A DNA stretch of 32,345 nucleotides. Origin: an uncultured Clostridia bacterium. Lineage in GTDB: Bacteria; Bacillota; Clostridia; Lachnospirales; Lachnospiraceae. A program made the position numbers and the translations under genes. Where the stretch lies: contig CAMOSC010000009.1 in assembly GCA_946624325.1 (NCBI GenBank), positions 1 through 32,345 of the forward strand, written 5' to 3'. Each line of letters begins with the position of its first letter. Position 1 is the first letter of the stretch. The notes under the pieces were generated by a model, which saw only the letters and a list, made by a program, of their open reading frames with translations, ran no database searches and had not been told where the DNA came from. Below, piece by piece: positions 24,368 to 32,345 of the stretch.

Positions 24368-26188
24368 ATGAAGCTTTCACTGATGACTTTTTCACTGATG
24401 CGGGAAGGAATCAAAAAGATTATCGATGCGGATATTTTATGCAGGATTATCCGTGAAGCCGGGTATGAAGAGGCGGATATTCTGGAGAGCGAGTTTGCGC
24501 TCTATGGACGAAAGGAGCTTCTGGACGCGCTGAAACGGCACGGGGTCCGCCTGGGCTGCCTGATCACGGAGCTGCCCTTTTTTACGGCGCCGGAAACCGT
24601 TGGGAAGCTGGCGGCATCGGCGCTTGACCTGGCCCGGGAATCGGGCTGTGCATGGCTGATGGTTGTGCCCGGCGGAACGGGGCCCGATGACAGAAAAGCC
24701 TGCGCGGCAATGACCAGGGAGGAACTCTTAAGCAGGACGGCGGAGTGCTTCCGCAAGGTCTGCTCCCTTGCCGGACCGCTGGGTATCCGTGTCGTTTTTG
24801 AGAATACCCCTCATGATTTCAAACCGCTTTCATCCGCCAAAGACGTAAAGGCCGTGCTGGACGGGGTACCGGGACTGGGCCTTGTTTTCGACACCGGAAA
24901 TTTCCGGGTTGCGGATACGCATGCCGACGAGCTGGAGGCTTACGAGCTTCTGAAGGACCGGATCGCGCGGATTCATCTGAAGGATGTGCGCATCGCGGAT
25001 TTCCCCGACGGGGAGCGCTGCACGGACGGGCGTTCCATAAAAGCCGTACTATCCGGCAGCGGCGTCATTCCGCTGTGCGAGCTGATACGCAGAAGCCTTG
25101 CGGACGGCTACAGCCAGTCCTATGCGGTAGAGTATGCGGCACCCTCCGACACCCACGGGATCGGACACCGGGATACGGCTGCAATCTATCTGAAGCAGCT
25201 GCAGAACATGGAAGCGGGAACCTTTGAAAAGTGTCCGAAAGGCAGCATTCCGGGGATTGAAAAGCCGGTATCCAGGATTTTCTTCGGGACAGCCATCCGC
25301 CCGGTTATGATGCGGGCGAATGCCAGTATCCTGCTGGATCTGGCCGCCGCCTGGGGAATCAATGCCTTTGACTGCGCGAGGGGCTACGGGGAAGCGGAAA
25401 TCGCCCTGGGGGAATGGGTGCGTGCGCGAAAGAACCGGAGCGAGGTTGTGATTCTGACAAAATGCGGAAATGTCGGACCTGACGGAAGCGTGCTGGTCAA
25501 CCGCGGGGTGATTGAGCGGGAACTGAACGAGAGCCTGCAGCGGCTTCAGATGGATTACGTGGACATTTTCCTGCTGCACCGGGATGACCCGAAAACACCG
25601 GTCAGTGAGTTTATAGAAGCGCTGAATGATGCGAAACGGGCAGGGAAGATCCGGGTGTTCGGCGTTTCAAACTGGACAAATGAGCGCATTCAGGAGGCCA
25701 ATGCCTACGCCGCTTCGAAAGGCCTGGAGGGCTTTGGCGTTTCAAGCCCCAATTACGGGCTGGCGAGACAGGTCCGTGACCCCTGGGGCGGCGGCTGTGT
25801 TACGATTGCCGGCCCGGAGAACCGTATGGCCCGTGCATGGTATGAGAAAACGGGCATGCCGGTGCTGGCTTATTCCAGCCTCGCAAGAGGTTTTCTCTCG
25901 GGACGCTTCCGCAGCTTCGATGAAGCCGGGGCAAAGCGCGTGATGGATTCCTTCGGCCTGAAGGGATATCTTTCCGAGGATAATATGGAACGCCTGAAGC
26001 AGGCGGAGGATCTGGCAGAGCGCACGGGCTTAAGCGTTCCGCAGGTGGCCCTGCAGTTTGTGCTGGCAAGCCCCATGAAGGTGTTTGCAATCGCCGGGAC
26101 GAGCGGTTTCGCACAGCTGACGGAGAATGTCCGGGCAGCGGCGCGTCCCATGGATCCGGAGGACTGGAAACGTCTGGACGCAATCTGA
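24368..26188 (+). CDS. Two-domain fusion: sugar phosphate isomerase/epimerase-like TIM barrel plus aldo/keto reductase
   Basis: N-terminal MKLSLMTFSLMREGI...VFENTPHDFKP...LVFDTGNFRVAD...IARIHLKDVR (xylose-isomerase-like); C-terminal FDCARGYGEAEIALGEW, VILTKCG, DYVDIFLLHRDDP, FGVSNW (AKR, Asp/Tyr/Lys/His tetrad). Confidence 0.88.
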   Translation: MKLSLMTFSLMREGIKKIIDADILCRIIREAGYEEADILESEFALYGRKELLDALKRHGVRLGCLITELPFFTAPETVGKLAASALDLARESGCAWLMVVPGGTGPDDRKACAAMTREELLSRTAECFRKVCSLAGPLGIRVVFENTPHDFKPLSSAKDVKAVLDGVPGLGLVFDTGNFRVADTHADELEAYELLKDRIARIHLKDVRIADFPDGERCTDGRSIKAVLSGSGVIPLCELIRRSLADGYSQSYAVEYAAPSDTHGIGHRDTAAIYLKQLQNMEAGTFEKCPKGSIPGIEKPVSRIFFGTAIRPVMMRANASILLDLAAAWGINAFDCARGYGEAEIALGEWVRARKNRSEVVILTKCGNVGPDGSVLVNRGVIERELNESLQRLQMDYVDIFLLHRDDPKTPVSEFIEALNDAKRAGKIRVFGVSNWTNERIQEANAYAASKGLEGFGVSSPNYGLARQVRDPWGGGCVTIAGPENRMARAWYEKTGMPVLAYSSLARGFLSGRFRSFDEAGAKRVMDSFGLKGYLSEDNMERLKQAEDLAERTGLSVPQVALQFVLASPMKVFAIAGTSGFAQLTENVRAAARPMDPEDWKRLDAI

Positions 26189-26338
26189 AAAGGGCTGTGG
26201 GAATCTTTTTCGGGACTGCGGCGTCCGGGCATACGAAATAAAAAGAAAAGGATACAAAAGCTGTTGCATGTGCGCCGGACTGCCGATATACTGTAACCGA
26301 TTGTCATAATGCTTCCTGCAAAGCAGGCCCGGGACATT

Positions 26339-26442
26339 TGAGGAGACATATTTTGCCCACGGCTGCGCTTTTTGCAGGCGTGGCTGCAAAATAGTCATCC
26401 GTAGCCATTAGGTCAAAGTACAAAACTCCGTTTAGGGAGGGG
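26339..26442 (+). repeat. SD-flanked intergenic element, copy B (upstream of P-loop kinase)
   Basis: gaggagacatattttgcccacggctgcgctttttgcaggcgtggctgcaaaatagtcatccgtagccattaggtcaaagtacaaaactccgtttagggagggg; near-identical to copy A. Confidence 0.88.
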
Positions 26443-26451
26443 TGAAAAATC

Positions 26452-27399
26452 ATGAGCGTGGAATTTGGAAAGAAGCTGAAGGAACTTGAAAAAAGCTGGA
26501 GACTGCCGCAGATTCCGGAGGAGATTCCCCACGGGGATATGCCCGGAGACCAGGTGGTCATCGGAGAGGGCCATATCCGGAAGGCGGAGCTGATTTTCCC
26601 GAAGCTTCTGGGACTTGCCGGAGATATTCTTTCCGGGAGAACACAGGATAAGATTGTTATAGCGGTCAGCGGGGGCTCGGGTGTCGGAAAATCCGAGACG
26701 GCATCCCTGCTTTCCTGGTTTTTTGCGCAGGCGGGCATCGGAAGCTATACCCTTTCGGGGGATAACTATCCCAGAAGGATCCCTGCCCAGAATGACGCCG
26801 AGCGCCAGCGCGTATTCCGGGTAGGCGGTATCCGCGGCATGCTGGCCGAGAAGGTATACTGCGAAGCCGCCGCAAAGGAGCTTGCCGGCCTCTGGGAGCA
26901 GGATACGGATGCCGAAGGAAAGCTGTGTGAGAAATATCCCTGGCTGGCGGTATACCAGAAATACGGCAGGGAGGCGCTCGCCGGGTACCTCGGGACCGAA
27001 AAGGAACAGGATTTTGACGAGCTTTCGGACATTATCCGCTCTTTCCTGGACGGTGCCGGTAAAATTTTCCTGAAGCGCATGGGGAGAACCCCCGACGCCC
27101 TCTGGTATGACGAAGTGGATTTCTCGAACGTGCAGGTGCTTGTAATCGAGTGGACGCACGGCAACAGCGCGTTCCTGAAGGGCATCGACATTCCGGTGCT
27201 GCTCAACAGCACGCCCGAAGAGACCAGGGAACACCGCAGGGCGCGCAACCGCGACGGTAAGACGGACAGCCCGTTCACCACCATGGTGCTGGAGATCGAG
27301 CAGGGGAAACTTGATGCGCGGGCGGAGGCGGCGAAGCTGATTGTCTCCAAGAGCTGTGAACTGTTAAGCTTTGAGGAATACTGCAGGCTGATGCGCTGA
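26452..27399 (+). CDS. P-loop kinase, uridine kinase/phosphoribulokinase-like superfamily, substrate unknown
   Basis: KIVIAVSGGSGVGKSETASLLSWFFAQAGIGSYTLSGDNYPRRIP (Walker A), VQVLVIEWTHGNSAFLKGIDIPVLLNSTPEETREHRRARNRDGKTD. Confidence 0.75.
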   Translation: MSVEFGKKLKELEKSWRLPQIPEEIPHGDMPGDQVVIGEGHIRKAELIFPKLLGLAGDILSGRTQDKIVIAVSGGSGVGKSETASLLSWFFAQAGIGSYTLSGDNYPRRIPAQNDAERQRVFRVGGIRGMLAEKVYCEAAAKELAGLWEQDTDAEGKLCEKYPWLAVYQKYGREALAGYLGTEKEQDFDELSDIIRSFLDGAGKIFLKRMGRTPDALWYDEVDFSNVQVLVIEWTHGNSAFLKGIDIPVLLNSTPEETREHRRARNRDGKTDSPFTTMVLEIEQGKLDARAEAAKLIVSKSCELLSFEEYCRLMR

Positions 27400-27415
27400 A
27401 ACACCGGAACATCTT

Positions 27416-27436
27416 CCCGGAAAGGGCTTTTCCGGG
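27416..27436. repeat. Hairpin between kinase and GH13 genes
   Basis: cccggaaa / tttccggg with 5-nt loop. Confidence 0.55.
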
Positions 27437-27556
27437 CCTGAAGCAGCAGGGAAGGCTGTCTGCAGCCGGCTGGCGCCGCGGCTTCTGAAGCGGCAGGCCC
27501 TGTCGGCTTTCGGAGCATGCTTCCAGAGCGCTGCGATACGTGAACAGGAGGATATT

Positions 27557-29254
27557 ATGAATAAGAATCCATACGGCCCCATGCTCAACGCTTATCCGGA
27601 CAGCATGGGCGGGAAACTCGGAGATATCGTGAAGCTCCTGCAGAGTCCGGAACTGAAAGGGGCTTTTACCTCCTTCTACATTCTGCCGAGCATCTTTAAC
27701 ACCGACCTGGACAGGGGCTTCTCCATCATCAGCTATGATATCAGCGAAACGCTCGCGGATCCCGAGGATCTTCCGGCGCTGCAGGAGCTGGGCATTGACC
27801 TGAAGCTGGATTTTGTGCTGAACCATCTGTCGGTTCTGTCGGACCAGTTCCAGGATATCCTGAAAAAGGGAGACGACTCGGAATACAGGGATTTCTTCAT
27901 CGACTGGAACCGTTTCTGGGAGGGCCACGGCACCATGACGGAAGCCGGGTATATCGAACCGGATCCCGATGTCATCCGTGATATGTTCTTCAGGAAACCG
28001 GGATTGCCCATCCTGATGGTGCGCATGCCTGACGGACGCGATGTCCCCTACTGGAATACCTTCTACCAGGAAGTCCGCTATGATCCGGTGGATGCGCAGG
28101 ACCTGATGGCCGCAATGCCTCTTCAGTACGGCACGGCACAGCGCCTGGCTGAGACGGTGAATCAGGCGCTTGCGGAAGGGAAGACTCCGCCGGAAATCGA
28201 TTTCGGTGCCCTGGGGGCTTATCGGGACGCCGTGGTCAATGTCCTGGAAGGGAGAAGAAAATATCTCGGGCAGATGGACCTCAACATCCATTCCCCGCTG
28301 GTTCTGGAGTATTACCGGGAAACACTGAAGAAGCTGGCCGGCTACGGCGCGGCGATTGTGCGCCTGGATGCCTTTGCCTATGCGCCGAAGGAGGTCGGGG
28401 AGCGGAATTTCTTCAACGATCCGGGTACCTGGGACCTGCTGGCGCAGATCCGGGAGATGGCGGATGCGTGCGGGCTGCGACTGCTGCCCGAAATCCATAC
28501 CGCGTATGAGGAACGCAGGCATGAGGAGGTCGCCGCGAAGGGCTACATGGTTTATGATTTCTTCCTGCCGGGCCTCATGATAGACGCGCTTGAAAGCAGG
28601 AATCCGGAAAGGCTTGCGGCCTGGGCCTGTGAGCTGCTGGAAAAGAAGATCCGTACGGTCAATATGCTGGGCTGCCATGACGGTATTCCGCTGCTGGACC
28701 TGAAGGGCCTCCTTTCCGACGAACGGATCGATGAGCTCGTTGAAATCCTGATGAGCCGGGGCGGCGGCGTCAAGAACCTGCACGCGAAGAAAAAGATGTA
28801 TTACCAGGTGAACGCCACCTACTTCAGCGCCATCGGTGAGGATGAGCGCAGGCTTCTGTTAGCGCGTGCGGTGCAGATGTTTATGCCCGGAAAGCCCCAG
28901 ATCTGGTATCTGGACCTCTTCGCGGGCAAAAACGATCACGAGGCGGTAAAACGCGCGGGCGCCAACGGACACAAGGAAATCAACCGCACCAATCTCTCCG
29001 TGGAGCAGGTGCGGGAAGGCCTGAAGCGCCCGGTGGTGTCAAGGCAGATCGATCTGCTGCGGATGCGCGCCGGATATGCGGTCTTTCATGAGTCGGCGGA
29101 TATTTCCGCGAAAGCGGAGGGAAGCCGGCTTGAAATCAGCTGGGAAGCCGAGGGACAGCGCGCCATGCTTTCGGCGGATTTTGATTCCCTGGATATCTCG
29201 ATCCGTATCTGCGAGACAGCTTCCGGAAACGTTCTGTATACATTTACCGCGTGA
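27557..29254 (+). CDS. GH13 glycoside phosphorylase (sucrose phosphorylase-like, GH13_18 type)
   Basis: DLKLDFVLNHLS, FIDWNRFWEG, AIVRLDAFAYAPKEVG, LLPEIHTAYEERRHEEVAAKGYMVYDFFLPGLMI, GCHDGIPLLDLKGLL, GKNDHEAVKRAGANGHKEINRTNLS; same order of motifs as sucrose phosphorylases. Confidence 0.85.
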   Translation: MNKNPYGPMLNAYPDSMGGKLGDIVKLLQSPELKGAFTSFYILPSIFNTDLDRGFSIISYDISETLADPEDLPALQELGIDLKLDFVLNHLSVLSDQFQDILKKGDDSEYRDFFIDWNRFWEGHGTMTEAGYIEPDPDVIRDMFFRKPGLPILMVRMPDGRDVPYWNTFYQEVRYDPVDAQDLMAAMPLQYGTAQRLAETVNQALAEGKTPPEIDFGALGAYRDAVVNVLEGRRKYLGQMDLNIHSPLVLEYYRETLKKLAGYGAAIVRLDAFAYAPKEVGERNFFNDPGTWDLLAQIREMADACGLRLLPEIHTAYEERRHEEVAAKGYMVYDFFLPGLMIDALESRNPERLAAWACELLEKKIRTVNMLGCHDGIPLLDLKGLLSDERIDELVEILMSRGGGVKNLHAKKKMYYQVNATYFSAIGEDERRLLLARAVQMFMPGKPQIWYLDLFAGKNDHEAVKRAGANGHKEINRTNLSVEQVREGLKRPVVSRQIDLLRMRAGYAVFHESADISAKAEGSRLEISWEAEGQRAMLSADFDSLDISIRICETASGNVLYTFTA

Positions 29255-29260
29255 GAGAAA

Positions 29261-29290
29261 AGAGGGGCAGGCCGTCAGGCCTGCCCCTCT
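29261..29290. terminator. Bidirectional intrinsic terminator between convergent GH13 and plsC genes
   Basis: agaggggcaggcc gtca ggcctgcccctct flanked by aaaa and ttta; perfect 13-bp stem. Confidence 0.9.
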
Positions 29291-29298
29291 TTATGAAG

Positions 29299-30045
29299 CT
29301 ATTGCTTTTCGTCCTCCCGCATCTGCGTGAGCATCCCGATCAGGACCGAGCGGAGATGCTCTCCGGAATGCTTGCGCTGCTCGGGCTCCAGCTTTTTCAA
29401 ATCTATAGGCTCGCCGATGCGTATTTTCACGACCGTCGGGCGTATCCGGGGGAAATGATCCTCCAGAATCTCCGAGGTGTGCAGCATGGCAATGGGAATA
29501 ACCGGACAACCGCTCTTTTCCGCAATTTTCATGCTGCCCTCCTTAAAGGGGAGCAGATCCAGCTCATTTTCGGTGCGCGCCCTGGTACCTTCCGGATAAA
29601 TACAGAGGGAGATACCGGACTTCACTTCTTCAATTCCCTTCAGAATCGTTTTAAGCCCTTCCTTAATGTTCTTCCGGTCCAAAAACAGGCAGTGGATGTA
29701 TTTCATCCAGAGGGAGAGAAGCGGAATTTTAAGAAATTCCACTTTCGCGACGTACCCCGTGACCGCGGGAAAGACCAGGTAGCTGATGACTACGTCAAAA
29801 TAGCCGCGGTGGTTGCCCACATAGAGCACCGGCCTGTCCGCGGGAATGTTTTCAAGGCCTTCCACGGTATAGCGGGACCCGCTGAGCTTGTAAACCACAT
29901 AAAAACCGAACCGGACATAGCTTCTGGAAAGCCTGTCCTTCAGCCCGGGATTTTTTTTGCCGATCAGCCAGAAGACGAAAGCCGGAATACAGCCGATCAC
30001 AAGGAACAGGACAACAAAGAGCAGGATCAGGATTAAGCGGATCAT
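29299..30045 (-). CDS. plsC: 1-acyl-sn-glycerol-3-phosphate acyltransferase (PlsC family)
   Basis: N-terminal TM; YVGNHRGYFDVVI (NHxxxxD-like), ISLCIYPEGTRART, KEGSMKIAEKSGCPVIPIAM. Confidence 0.92.
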   Translation of the reverse strand: MIRLILILLFVVLFLVIGCIPAFVFWLIGKKNPGLKDRLSRSYVRFGFYVVYKLSGSRYTVEGLENIPADRPVLYVGNHRGYFDVVISYLVFPAVTGYVAKVEFLKIPLLSLWMKYIHCLFLDRKNIKEGLKTILKGIEEVKSGISLCIYPEGTRARTENELDLLPFKEGSMKIAEKSGCPVIPIAMLHTSEILEDHFPRIRPTVVKIRIGEPIDLKKLEPEQRKHSGEHLRSVLIGMLTQMREDEKQ

Positions 30046-31634
30046 GATTCGGCATCCTCCTCGGGCGGTGCGTCGGGATTCAGCATGCGCGCAAGCGCTT
30101 CATCCTCCTCGGGTTCGGTTCCGGGCAGCGGTTCACAGCGGCCGAAAAGCTCCGTCATGGCCCGCAGGTTTTCCGCCAGCTTCGGCGTCAGATGATCCGC
30201 CCGGAAACGGAAGCCCCAGTTGCCGGACGCAACGGCGGGCGTGTTCATGCGGCAGTCGCTCCCGAAGCCCAGAACATCCTGGATCGGATAGATGCTGTAG
30301 CGTGCAATGGAGGACATCGCGGCGCGGATCATATCGTAGTGAATGATATTGCCGTCCGTGTTGAGATACCGGCGGACACGGTCCTGAACCACGGGCGACT
30401 GGGCCTGGTACCAGCCGTAGGAGGTATCGTTGTCGTGGGTGCCGGTATAGCAGATGCAGTTGTCGGTGGTGAAACGGTAGGGCATATCGCCGTTGTCCTT
30501 CGGATTTCCGAAGGCAAACTGAAGAACTTTCATGCCCGGAAGACCGAAGTCATCCCTGAGCTTCTCAACCGGCGGCGTAATGATGCCGAGATCCTCGGCC
30601 CATATGGGGATGTCCTTCCCGAATTCCTTGCGGAGGCGGAGAAAGAGCTTTTCACAGGGGCCCGGCATCCATTTCCCCTTCATGGCGGTTTTTGAACCGT
30701 AGGGAATGGCATAAAACTGTTCAAAACCCCTGAAATGGTCAATCCGTATGCGGTCTACCAGGCGCAGCTGTCCGCGCACGCGGTCCACCCACCAGGCATA
30801 GCCGTCCTTCTCCATGGCCTTCCAGTCATAGAGCGGGTTTCCCCAGAGCTGTCCGGTGGCGGAGAAGTAATCCGGGGGAACGCCTGCGACAACCGTGGGA
30901 TAACCCTTGGAATCCAGCAGGAACAGACCTCTGTTGGCCCAGACGTCGGCGCTGTCCATGGCCACGAAGATGGGGATATCGCCGACGATTTCGATGCCGT
31001 TGATGTGTGCGTATTCCCGGAGGGCATGCCACTGACGGAAGAAGAGGAACTGGATATATTTATAATATTCAACGGAATCTGCCAGCTCCCGGTTCCATTT
31101 TTCGCGAACGGCGTCGTCCGGGTCGCGGAGATCGTCATCCCATTCGAGCCAGCAGGCTCCGCCATGGGCGTCCTTCCCCGCCATGAAGAGGGCATAGTCG
31201 TCCAGCCAGCGGGCTTCCCTGTCGCAGAAATCGCGGAATTCCTTCACCATGGAGACGGGTGCGTTTTCCCGGAAATAGGAGAAGGAGCGCTTCAGCACCT
31301 TTGTCTTGGCCGGGATCACATCCCCGTAATAGATGTGGTTCGGATCAAAGCGGGGATAATCGGAGAGGGATTCTCCCGCAAGCAGGCCGTCCCGGACCAG
31401 CTCATCCGGACTGATTAAGAGCGGCTGGCCGGCAAAGGCTGAAAAGGACTGGTACGGCGAATCACCGTAGCCGGTAGGCCCCAGGGGCAGGATCTGCCAG
31501 ATTTTCTGGCCGGCGCCCACGAGGAAATTGATAAAATCGTATGCGCCTTTTCCGAAATCCCCGATCCCGTAGGGAGAGGGGAGACTGGTGGGATGCACCA
31601 GGATTCCGGAGTAGCGCGGACTAAGCTCTGACAT
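30042..31634 (-). CDS. malQ: 4-alpha-glucanotransferase (amylomaltase)
   Basis: SGILVHPTSLPSPYGIGDFG, WQILPLGPTGYGDSPYQSFSAFAG, GDIPIFVAMDSADVWAN, RIDHFRGFEQFYAIP, WAEDLGIITPPVEKLRDDFGLPGMKVLQFAF, YTGTHDNDT. Confidence 0.97.
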   Translation of the reverse strand: MSELSPRYSGILVHPTSLPSPYGIGDFGKGAYDFINFLVGAGQKIWQILPLGPTGYGDSPYQSFSAFAGQPLLISPDELVRDGLLAGESLSDYPRFDPNHIYYGDVIPAKTKVLKRSFSYFRENAPVSMVKEFRDFCDREARWLDDYALFMAGKDAHGGACWLEWDDDLRDPDDAVREKWNRELADSVEYYKYIQFLFFRQWHALREYAHINGIEIVGDIPIFVAMDSADVWANRGLFLLDSKGYPTVVAGVPPDYFSATGQLWGNPLYDWKAMEKDGYAWWVDRVRGQLRLVDRIRIDHFRGFEQFYAIPYGSKTAMKGKWMPGPCEKLFLRLRKEFGKDIPIWAEDLGIITPPVEKLRDDFGLPGMKVLQFAFGNPKDNGDMPYRFTTDNCICYTGTHDNDTSYGWYQAQSPVVQDRVRRYLNTDGNIIHYDMIRAAMSSIARYSIYPIQDVLGFGSDCRMNTPAVASGNWGFRFRADHLTPKLAENLRAMTELFGRCEPLPGTEPEEDEALARMLNPDAPPEEDAES

Positions 31635-31655
31635 GAAAGCTCCTCCTGTCTGGAT

Positions 31656-32345
31656 TCACTCCTGTAAGGGTTTCCCGGCGAGTTCCCTCCTGTGCGCATC
31701 AAGAATGCGGTTGATGCGGCCCGTGGGGATCAGGAGGTCGTGCAGGGATGCATTGTGATTCAGGTGGTCTATGATAAGGGCAATATATTTGCTGAGATCT
31801 ACACTCACATAATAGGGCCGTTCAAGAAGCTCGGGCCGCTGGTATATGAGGTTGGTGGTGAAAATGTGGTCAATGATGCCCTCCTCATAGGCCTGGTCGA
31901 ATTTGGCAAGACCGCCCGTAAAGAGCCCGAAGGTGGCGGCGCCGTATACCTTGCGCGCTTTTCTGTTCTTCAGCTCGCGCGCAACCTCGAGCATGCTGTC
32001 GCCGGAGGAGATCATATCGTCGAGGATGAAGACGTCTTTTCCCTCCACGTTGCTGCCGAGGAACTCATGGGCAACAATGGGATTCTTCCCGTCCACAATC
32101 CGCGTGTAGTCGCGGCGCTTGTAAAACATGCCCATGTCCACCCCAAGATAGTTTGCCAGCTGTACGGCGCGGCCCATGCCGCCTTCATCCGGACTGATGA
32201 CCATCAGATGGTCGCTGTCGATGGCGAGATCGGGCTCCGTGCGGAGCAGCGCCTTGATAAACTGGTACACGCAGGGAATGCTCTCGAAGCCGGCGTGCGG
32301 GATGGCGTTCTGTACCCGCGGATCGTGCGCGTCAAAGGTGAGAAT
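31656..32345 (-). CDS. prs: Ribose-phosphate pyrophosphokinase, C-terminal part (runs off window end)
   Basis: Reverse frame open to the window end: ILTFDAHDPRVQNAIPHAGFESIPCVYQFI...VISPDEGGMGRAVQLANYLG...DVFILDDMISSGDSMLEVARELK (PRPP loop). Confidence 0.92.
   Translation of the reverse strand: MLTFDAHDPRVQNAIPHAGFESIPCVYQFIKALLRTEPDLAIDSDHLMVISPDEGGMGRAVQLANYLGVDMGMFYKRRDYTRIVDGKNPIVAHEFLGSNVEGKDVFILDDMISSGDSMLEVARELKNRKARKVYGAATFGLFTGGLAKFDQAYEEGIIDHIFTTNLIYQRPELLERPYYVSVDLSKYIALIIDHLNHNASLHDLLIPTGRINRILDAHRRELAGKPLQE

Noticed and set aside
27275-28783. 502-aa antisense ORF opposite the GH13 gene
   Set aside because: Antisense of a strongly supported gene; no recognisable domain.
29261-29290. 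Mobile-element terminal repeat
   Set aside because: Short perfect stem with tetraloop, A and T flanks between convergent genes: ordinary bidirectional terminator.

Overview
The window reads as chromosomal DNA from a clostridial (Lachnospiraceae-like) Firmicute. It is mostly housekeeping genes: leuS (3' end), fchA-like/folD, dut, iorAB-paaK-ACT, pta, yceD-rpmF-plsX-acpP-rnc-smc-ftsY, ylxM-ffh-rpsP-khpA, a sugar-phosphate-isomerase/aldo-keto-reductase fusion, a P-loop kinase plus GH13 phosphorylase, plsC-malQ, and prs (partial). Most notable observations: (1) a secreted protein with three tandem cystatin/stefin-like domains, each carrying a Q[LVI]VAG motif; (2) a ~105-160 bp intergenic element directly upstream of dut, acpP and a P-loop kinase, bounded at both ends by GGGAGGAG-like Shine-Dalgarno sequence, with a right-half copy in tandem; (3) a separate ~152 bp MITE-like cruciform element with terminal inverted repeats, present as two full copies in opposite orientations plus three fragments; (4) a possible divergent ThyX-like protein; (5) changes to conserved operons (no ackA after pta, no rimM-trmD-rplS after khpA). 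No CRISPR array, rRNA, prophage or transposase gene was seen. All family names come from reading the translations by eye; no database search was run.
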